Source: Treponema sp. UBA1240
GTDB taxonomy: Bacteria > Spirochaetota > Spirochaetia > Treponematales > Treponemataceae
NCBI GenBank assembly: GCA_002308875.1
Contig: DBWK01000069.1
Coordinates: forward strand, 1-11,018
Length of the DNA: 11,018 nt
Direction of reading: 5' to 3'
Part shown: positions 6,574 through 11,018 of the stretch, piece by piece
How the letters are laid out: each line of letters opens with the position of its first letter
How positions within the stretch are numbered: the stretch's first letter is position 1
Made by a program: the position numbers and the translations under genes
Notes under the pieces: generated by a model
Database searches by the model: none
What the model was told of the DNA's origin: nothing
What the model saw: only the letters and a program-made list of their open reading frames with translations

Positions 6574-8421
6574 ATGAGTAAGAAAATTCTTATACTTGAA
6601 ACTTCCGTTACATTGCAAAAGCTTTTCACAACAACGCTGGACAGCGATGATTATACGGTTCAGTTTGTAACAAACGGAAAAGAAGCCTTCTACAAACTGT
6701 TTGAATTTCAACCCGACCTGTTCCTTCTGAACTCCGACATTCAGGAACCGCACAGCTTTGAAATTGTACGTATCATACGCTCAATAAACTGCTTTAAAGA
6801 ACTGACAATCGGAATGTACGCAAACGTTCCTTCATCGCTTGACGAAACATTTGCGATGGAATGCGGTGTTAATTCATTTGTCCGGCTTGATCCAAAAACG
6901 CTCGTTATAAACCTTGATGAACTTGCATCCCTTTCTGCCCCAAAAATCGATAAATCCGCCGTTTCGCAGGTAAAAAAGACGTTTGATGATTCCTTTTTGT
7001 TTATGAATACTGCGGCACTTTTATACGGTGATTCGTATAAAAACGCAATGTTCTCAAAAATCATCTGTCTGGTAGACAATATCGAAAACATTGAAGAAAT
7101 GGTGCAGCGATTTTTGCTGCTTGTAGCCGAAGTTTGCGAAGTACCGCTCGCAGCTCTTTATATGGTCGAGAACGACGGACCGCACAGCTATTATGTTTGT
7201 TCAGAAAACATAGGCGAAAAGGAAATTACGGATTTTCTTAACGTATGTGCCGCCGATTTTGAAAAGAACCAGCCTGATTACAATACCACAAAAGTTGTTC
7301 CTAAAAAGCTAGAAGCAAAACCGGAACTCAACCGCTTTTACAGTACAAAAGTACAGCTTTCAAGCTACGTAAACGAAAGCCTTAAATCAAGCGACGAAAG
7401 TAATTATTTTGGAACAGTTCATATTGTAAGTGAAGGCAACATCACTAGTGAAAAACAGGATTTTTTTTCGTTCTGTGTAAAGAACGCCGGTGCAGTCTTT
7501 GAAAAAGCACTTATAGTCAAAAAGAAGATGTTCTTTGAAAAACGTATCCGACGTGCATTCGGAAGGTTTGTTCCAGATCAGATTATAGACAGCCTTGTTA
7601 TGCAGGTTGACGACACGGAGGAAAAAGTTGCCGTAGGAGAAACACGCTCGGTTGCAATTCTTTTCAGCGACATCCGCTCATTTACAAACATCAGTGAAAA
7701 GAACAAGCCTGATGTACTTGTTGCTTTCCTCAACCGCTACTTTTCCATGATGGTTGATATTATCAAAAAGTATGGCGGCACAATTGACAAGTTTATCGGC
7801 GACGCAATTATGGCTGAATTCGGTACGCCTGTAAGCTATAAGGATAACTGCCGGCGCGCTGTTGCCGCCGCATTTGAGATGCGCGCAATGCTTCCTAACG
7901 TAGAAATAGGCGACCTTGTTATGCCGGACGGAATGGAATTCAACATTGGAATCGGCATACATTACGGAGATGTAATCGTAGGCTCAATAGGCTCAAAGGA
8001 CAAAACCGACTATTCTGTAATCGGCGACAGCGTAAACCTTGCGAGTCGCCTTGAAGGACTTACAAAAACATACGGCACACAAATTCTTGTAAGCGACAGC
8101 GTTCGCGAAGATGCAGGCGAAGATTCGTTTTGCTTCAGACATCTTGACGATGTCCGCGTAAAAGGCAAGAAAAACGCCGTACCGATTTATGCCGTTGACC
8201 GCAGCGAAGATGAATTCCCGCCCGAATACAAAGATGCGTACATAAAAGGTATGGATTTGTACAAACAGGGAATTTGGAATCTTGCCCGTGACTATTTTAC
8301 AAAAGCACTTGCTGCAGCGGAAGGCGATAAAGCCGCAAAGCTTATGCTTTCGCGTTGTGAGGAGTTCATCGAGAATCCGCCGGAAAACTGGGACGGCGCA
8401 ATTGCATTTACAACAAAGTAA
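6574..8421 (+). CDS. Class III adenylate cyclase with N-terminal pseudo-receiver
   Basis: The predicted product makes cAMP from ATP in the cytoplasm; no membrane helix is visible. Order in 615 residues: a receiver-like domain (about 1-120) whose phosphoacceptor position is Asn53 (PDLFLLNSDI) and whose acidic pair is Glu9-Thr10; a probable GAF-like domain (about 165-315, from EEMVQRFLLLVAEVCEV to EKALIVKKK); the helix FEKRIRRAFGRFVPDQII that often precedes such cyclases; the catalytic domain (about 355-542); and a short helical tail with a TPR-like segment (about 550-600) ending PPENWDGAI. Metal-binding Asp366 (FSDIRSFT) and Asp410 (FIGDAIM) are present. Lys406 and Asp479 (KTDYSVIGD) are the adenine-selecting pair, and Asn488/Arg492 (SVNLASR) are the transition-state residues, so it should be active on ATP. 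GGAG at 6563-6566 precedes the ATG, and 10 nt separate it from cheA. The context suggests it is the output of the CheA pathway. Confidence 0.93.
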   Translation: MSKKILILETSVTLQKLFTTTLDSDDYTVQFVTNGKEAFYKLFEFQPDLFLLNSDIQEPHSFEIVRIIRSINCFKELTIGMYANVPSSLDETFAMECGVNSFVRLDPKTLVINLDELASLSAPKIDKSAVSQVKKTFDDSFLFMNTAALLYGDSYKNAMFSKIICLVDNIENIEEMVQRFLLLVAEVCEVPLAALYMVENDGPHSYYVCSENIGEKEITDFLNVCAADFEKNQPDYNTTKVVPKKLEAKPELNRFYSTKVQLSSYVNESLKSSDESNYFGTVHIVSEGNITSEKQDFFSFCVKNAGAVFEKALIVKKKMFFEKRIRRAFGRFVPDQIIDSLVMQVDDTEEKVAVGETRSVAILFSDIRSFTNISEKNKPDVLVAFLNRYFSMMVDIIKKYGGTIDKFIGDAIMAEFGTPVSYKDNCRRAVAAAFEMRAMLPNVEIGDLVMPDGMEFNIGIGIHYGDVIVGSIGSKDKTDYSVIGDSVNLASRLEGLTKTYGTQILVSDSVREDAGEDSFCFRHLDDVRVKGKKNAVPIYAVDRSEDEFPPEYKDAYIKGMDLYKQGIWNLARDYFTKALAAAEGDKAAKLMLSRCEEFIENPPENWDGAIAFTTK

Positions 8422-8433
8422 ACTGGAGGCTGC

Positions 8434-9957
8434 ATGAAAACGTTCAAACGATATTTAATCACAATTATAGCTACAACCTATGCAGCAGTTATATTTCTCA
8501 GAATATTTCACTATGGTTTTATTTATGAAAAACCTGCAGAAATAATTCTCGGCTTTGCTCCCACATTCTTTATTACTCTTGGTCTTATTGTAATCTGCTC
8601 ACTCTTTCAGTGGCCGCTCTTAACAGAGTTTGACAAAATCATAGCAAAAGGGAAAGCAAATCCTGATGCACTAACTCAAAGGGATTTTGATTATTGTACA
8701 AAAGCTTACCGAAATTATGATATCATAATCATAGTTGCAAACGCTGTCGGGTTTCTTATAGGAGCAGGGTCTACTGCAATTATTTCTTCTGCAAAAGGGC
8801 TTGCACCTTTCAATCCGATAACATTTACCTTGATTGAAATGCAGTCTGTTGCCACAGGCTTTATGTGTTATACCGTAAACTATGTTTTAGTAAAGAGAAT
8901 ATACATGGCAGGTCAGATGCGGCAGATTGGCATGAAGCTCAGCGAAAACCTTTCACGTGTACAGAATGTGGCTATGTGGGCTTCTGTTGATGCATCCATA
9001 ATAAACATGATGACCGTTCCTTACGGCATTATTCTTAATTCCAGAACAGACGGTTATAATACATTTCTCATTTATTGTTTGATTGGCTGGGTAACAAGCC
9101 TTGTTGAGTTTTTTATTGTTTTCAAGGTAATCACTAAGACAATTCAGAAAAACGAAAAAAATATAAGCAAAAACCTGCTGGCAGAAACGCAGAATCTTGC
9201 CGACGCAACAAAGCAGAATGCGGAAAACAGCCAGAATCAGACTGCAGCCGTAAAAGAAATTGTTGCCACTATGCACGACTCTACCGAGCTTGCAAACAAC
9301 ATTGGCGAAAAAATCAAGCAGGTTACAAGTCTTGCAGAAAAGTCGCGTGACGCTGTAGTTTCAGGCAGCGAAGCTTTACAGAACAATGTGCAGGAACTTT
9401 TGAACATCAAGAACACAAACGTTCTTACGATAGATGGAATAAAAGAATTGAGCAACAAAATCAAAGGCATTTGGGATATCGTAAGCATCATTAACAATGT
9501 TGCAGACCAGACTAAAATCATTGCATTCAACGCGGAGCTCGAAGCTTCAAGTGCAGGTGAAGCAGGAAAGAATTTCCACATTGTTGCGACAGAAGTCCGC
9601 CGACTTTCAGACAACATCATAGATAGCATCAAGGAAATCCGTGAGATAATTACGGAAATCCAAAAAGCTTCCGATGCCCTTATTTTGGACAGCGAAAAAG
9701 GTACAGCACAGATTGATTCCGGCTGCGAAAGCGCACGTTCTCTTGAAAGCGGCTTTGAAAGCATTATGGAATCGTCAAAAGCAACGGCCTCAAGTTCACA
9801 CGAAATTTTGGATAACGTAAACCAGCTTACAAGCGCAAGCGAACAGATTTTTATCACTTTGCAGCAGATTGCGCAGGGAATCGAAAGCTTTTCGCAGAGT
9901 ACAACAAATATTTCCAACGCATCTGAAAATGTTAAGGAAATTGCAAGTATGCTGTAA
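8434..9957 (+). CDS. Methyl-accepting chemoreceptor with six-helix membrane sensor
   Basis: The 507-residue receptor has no periplasmic ligand domain. Instead its first 235 residues hold six likely membrane helices (about 7-25, 36-58, 95-117, 127-153, 180-201, 208-231) joined by very short outer loops. A charged cytoplasmic segment lies at about 59-94 and a basic one at about 154-178. The start KTFKRY and basic loops put both ends inside. Two helices carry acidic residues (Glu135, Asp186). There is no HAMP domain; the signalling coiled coil starts at about 240. It aligns without gaps with the first receptor of the operon (about 150 of 260 identical by hand count) and has the same tip, KIIAFNAELEASSAGEAG (361-378). 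The ligand is unknown; intramembrane or redox/energy sensing is possible but unsupported. GGAGG at 8425-8429 precedes the ATG, and 12 nt separate it from the cyclase gene. Confidence 0.93.
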   Translation: MKTFKRYLITIIATTYAAVIFLRIFHYGFIYEKPAEIILGFAPTFFITLGLIVICSLFQWPLLTEFDKIIAKGKANPDALTQRDFDYCTKAYRNYDIIIIVANAVGFLIGAGSTAIISSAKGLAPFNPITFTLIEMQSVATGFMCYTVNYVLVKRIYMAGQMRQIGMKLSENLSRVQNVAMWASVDASIINMMTVPYGIILNSRTDGYNTFLIYCLIGWVTSLVEFFIVFKVITKTIQKNEKNISKNLLAETQNLADATKQNAENSQNQTAAVKEIVATMHDSTELANNIGEKIKQVTSLAEKSRDAVVSGSEALQNNVQELLNIKNTNVLTIDGIKELSNKIKGIWDIVSIINNVADQTKIIAFNAELEASSAGEAGKNFHIVATEVRRLSDNIIDSIKEIREIITEIQKASDALILDSEKGTAQIDSGCESARSLESGFESIMESSKATASSSHEILDNVNQLTSASEQIFITLQQIAQGIESFSQSTTNISNASENVKEIASML

Positions 9958-9978
9958 TGTTGGTCATCCACCAAAATG

Positions 9979-10006
9979 TTGTTTTTTCAGAATAGTGTGT
10001 TATAAT
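9979..10006 (+). promoter_or_regulatory. Extended -10 promoter for the small membrane protein gene
   Basis: TTGTTT at 9979-9984, a 16-base spacer, and a perfect TATAAT at 10001-10006 preceded by TGT (a TGn extended -10) form a strong housekeeping-type promoter. It lies about 40 bases before the start at 10044. It suggests the downstream gene is transcribed independently of the chemosensory operon. Confidence 0.7.
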
Positions 10007-10043
10007 TACAGAACCGCATAAAAAGCGGTAAGGAGTATTTCTT

Positions 10044-10460
10044 ATGGGTAAAAAGAATAGTCTACCTCTCATCTATTTAATCGGCGTGCTTCTGGTAGCA
10101 GTTGGTTTTTGTCTTCCTCTCTTCAGCGGAAAATTATTAAAGGTATCCGCAAACGGATGGAATTTTATTCATTTTGACAAAAACTTTGGCTGGAGTTCTA
10201 TTGCTGCTCTGATGATTTTCTTCGGCGCTGCAATTGGTGCTGTTTTATGCTTTGTAAATGCAGGAAAATCTACAAGCATGCTCAGACTCATCTGCATTAT
10301 CGTAAGTATTGTGGGTGGATTGATTTTCTTTGTCAAATACAATGACAATAATATTACAAGGGCTCTTGGAAAATTCAACCTCAAATATATGGCTGCAGGT
10401 CTTTACATGATTATTGCCGGTTGGATCGTAGGACTGATTGGAGCCGTAACGAATAAGTAG
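10044..10460 (+). CDS. Small four-helix membrane protein of unknown function
   Basis: I do not recognise this 138-residue protein. It has four clear membrane helices at about 8-27, 50-71, 79-98 and 114-134. The basic start (GKKN) and the short basic loop NAGKS between helices 2 and 3 suggest both ends are cytoplasmic. The outer loops are about residues 28-49 (aromatic: GWNFIHFDKNFGW) and 99-113 (KYNDNNITRALGKFN). No catalytic motif, cysteine pair or lipobox is visible. TAAGGAG at 10029-10035 gives a strong ribosome binding site for the ATG at 10044. It has its own promoter and a terminator follows, so it is probably a single-gene unit. Lying between the chemosensory operon and glmS says little about its job. 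Confidence 0.8.
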   Translation: MGKKNSLPLIYLIGVLLVAVGFCLPLFSGKLLKVSANGWNFIHFDKNFGWSSIAALMIFFGAAIGAVLCFVNAGKSTSMLRLICIIVSIVGGLIFFVKYNDNNITRALGKFNLKYMAAGLYMIIAGWIVGLIGAVTNK

Positions 10461-10491
10461 TTAACAACCAAACTATTTTTTTATTATTAAT

Positions 10492-10540
10492 AAGCCGTGT
10501 TGTTCAGCCGATTTAAGAAGCCCGCCAACCCGGCTTTTTT
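10492..10540 (+). terminator. Rho-independent terminator after the small membrane protein gene
   Basis: AAGCCGTGTTG (10492-10502) pairs with CAACCCGGCTT (10526-10536) in an 11-position stem with one mismatch, with a 23-base loop. The T-run covers 10535-10540. The loop is longer than usual and contains further GCC/GGC complementarity, so the exact fold may differ. It sits 31 bases after the stop codon and should separate this unit from glmS. Confidence 0.75.
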
Positions 10541-10570
10541 GTTCACTTGCAAAGAAAATTTAATTTGTTG

Positions 10571-10600
10571 TTTCTATATGTTTCTATATGTTTCTATATG
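10571..10600. repeat. Perfect tandem repeat, 3 x 10 bp
   Basis: TTTCTATATG occurs three times in a row without a mismatch. The array ends four bases before the putative -35 box of the glmS promoter. The unit is close to one helical turn of DNA, so all copies face the same side of the helix. Confidence 0.95.
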
Positions 10601-10604
10601 CCTA

Positions 10605-10634
10605 TTGACCAAAAATTATCCTGCAAGGTACTAT
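10605..10634 (+). promoter_or_regulatory. Probable glmS promoter
   Basis: TTGACC at 10605-10610 matches the -35 consensus at five of six positions. With an 18-base spacer it is followed by TACTAT at 10629-10634, also a five-of-six match to TATAAT. The start codon lies 22 bases further on, leaving a short leader with no room for a riboswitch or a glmS ribozyme. Confidence 0.6.
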
Positions 10635-10656
10635 AAAAAATCTTTGAGGTCATATT

Positions 10657-11018
10657 ATGTGTGGAATTGTAGGATACGTAGGCGAAAAGAACGCTACTCC
10701 GGTGCTTGTAAACGCACTTAAAAAGCTGGAGTACCGCGGATACGACAGCGCGGGAATCGCCATTCTGTCGGACGAAGATATTATTGTGCGCAAGGTAAAA
10801 GGCGCACTCAAGTTTCTTGAAAAACGCATTGCCGACGAAGTTATCGCCGGTTCAATCGGAATAGGACACACACGCTGGGCTACGCACGGCGAACCTAGCG
10901 ACATAAACGCGCATCCGCACACAAACGTAAGCGGCACAATCGCCATAGTTCACAACGGCATTATCGAAAACTACGTTAAACTCAAAGCCTGGCTCCAGAG
11001 CAAAGGAATAGTATTCCG
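10657..11018 (+). CDS. glmS: Glutamine:fructose-6-phosphate aminotransferase, N-terminal part (3' end cut by the window)
   Basis: The enzyme makes glucosamine-6-phosphate from fructose-6-phosphate and glutamine, the first committed step to UDP-GlcNAc and so to peptidoglycan. The 120 codons present cover about half of the N-terminal Ntn-hydrolase glutaminase domain. They begin MCGIVGYVG, so Cys2 becomes the catalytic N-terminal nucleophile once Met is removed. LEYRGYDSAGIA (25-36), GHTRWATHGEPSDINAHPH (70-88, with Arg73 binding the glutamine carboxylate) and VHNGIIENY (98-106, with the Asn-Gly of the oxyanion hole) are all as in GlmS. The YRGYDSAG sequence separates it from PurF-type amidotransferases. 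GAGGT at 10646-10650 precedes the ATG. The isomerase (SIS) domains lie beyond the window. Confidence 0.95.
   Translation, partial: MCGIVGYVGEKNATPVLVNALKKLEYRGYDSAGIAILSDEDIIVRKVKGALKFLEKRIADEVIAGSIGIGHTRWATHGEPSDINAHPHTNVSGTIAIVHNGIIENYVKLKAWLQSKGIVF

Noticed and set aside
9237..9974. 245-codon open frame on the minus strand
   Set aside because: It lies entirely antisense to the signalling domain of the second receptor, has no recognisable domain and no ribosome binding site, and is explained by the codon pattern of the coiled coil on the other strand.
9960..9987. Possible terminator after the second receptor: TTGGT/ACCAA stem with a T-run
   Set aside because: The stem is only five base pairs, with few G-C pairs, and the T-run begins seven bases after it. 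The T-run also overlaps the -35 region of a good promoter. Termination here is plausible but not supported well enough to list.
10601..10656. glmS ribozyme or riboswitch in the glmS leader
   Set aside because: The leader after the probable promoter is only about 20 bases, far too short, and the known glmS ribozyme is found in Firmicutes and related Gram-positive bacteria.
10497..10721. 74-codon plus-strand open frame between the small membrane protein gene and glmS
   Set aside because: It runs through the terminator, the tandem repeat and the start of glmS in another frame, with a non-ATG start and no ribosome binding site.

Overview
The window comes from a spirochaete, most likely a Treponema. 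The evidence is protein character (a class III adenylate cyclase with a short C-terminal helical tail, HAMP-less short chemoreceptors), moderately AT-rich DNA and tightly overlapping genes. The species cannot be named from the sequence alone.

Bases 1-9957 hold a single run of eight same-strand genes that almost certainly form one operon: a chemoreceptor (5' end cut by the window), cheW, a degenerate cheW-like gene, cheB, cheR, a cheA with a fused C-terminal receiver, an adenylate cyclase with an N-terminal pseudo-receiver, and a second chemoreceptor. Junctions overlap by 4-14 nt or are separated by 10-12 nt, and each has a recognisable ribosome binding site. Bases 9958-10043 are a short intergenic with a strong extended -10 promoter. 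It is followed by a small four-helix membrane protein of unknown function (10044-10460), a rho-independent terminator (10492-10540), a perfect 3 x 10-bp tandem repeat (10571-10600), a probable promoter, and the first 120 codons of glmS (10657 to the window end). No gene-free stretch exceeds 300 bases.

Reading the operon as a system: the two receptors share a gap-free, 58% identical signalling domain with the same unusual hairpin tip, but have different inputs (a periplasmic Cache domain versus a six-helix membrane sensor). They should feed the CheW/CheA complex, with CheR and CheB adjusting receptor methylation. There is no cheY, cheX, cheC, cheD or cheZ in the window, and CheA lacks a P2 CheY-docking domain. 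Of the three receiver-type domains present, only the one fused to CheA keeps a phosphorylatable aspartate. The CheB receiver has Gly and the cyclase receiver has Asn at that position. The only effector encoded in the cluster is the cyclase. I infer a chemosensory pathway whose output is cAMP rather than (or in addition to) the flagellar motor; this is the most interesting feature of the window and is a hypothesis from gene content and residues.
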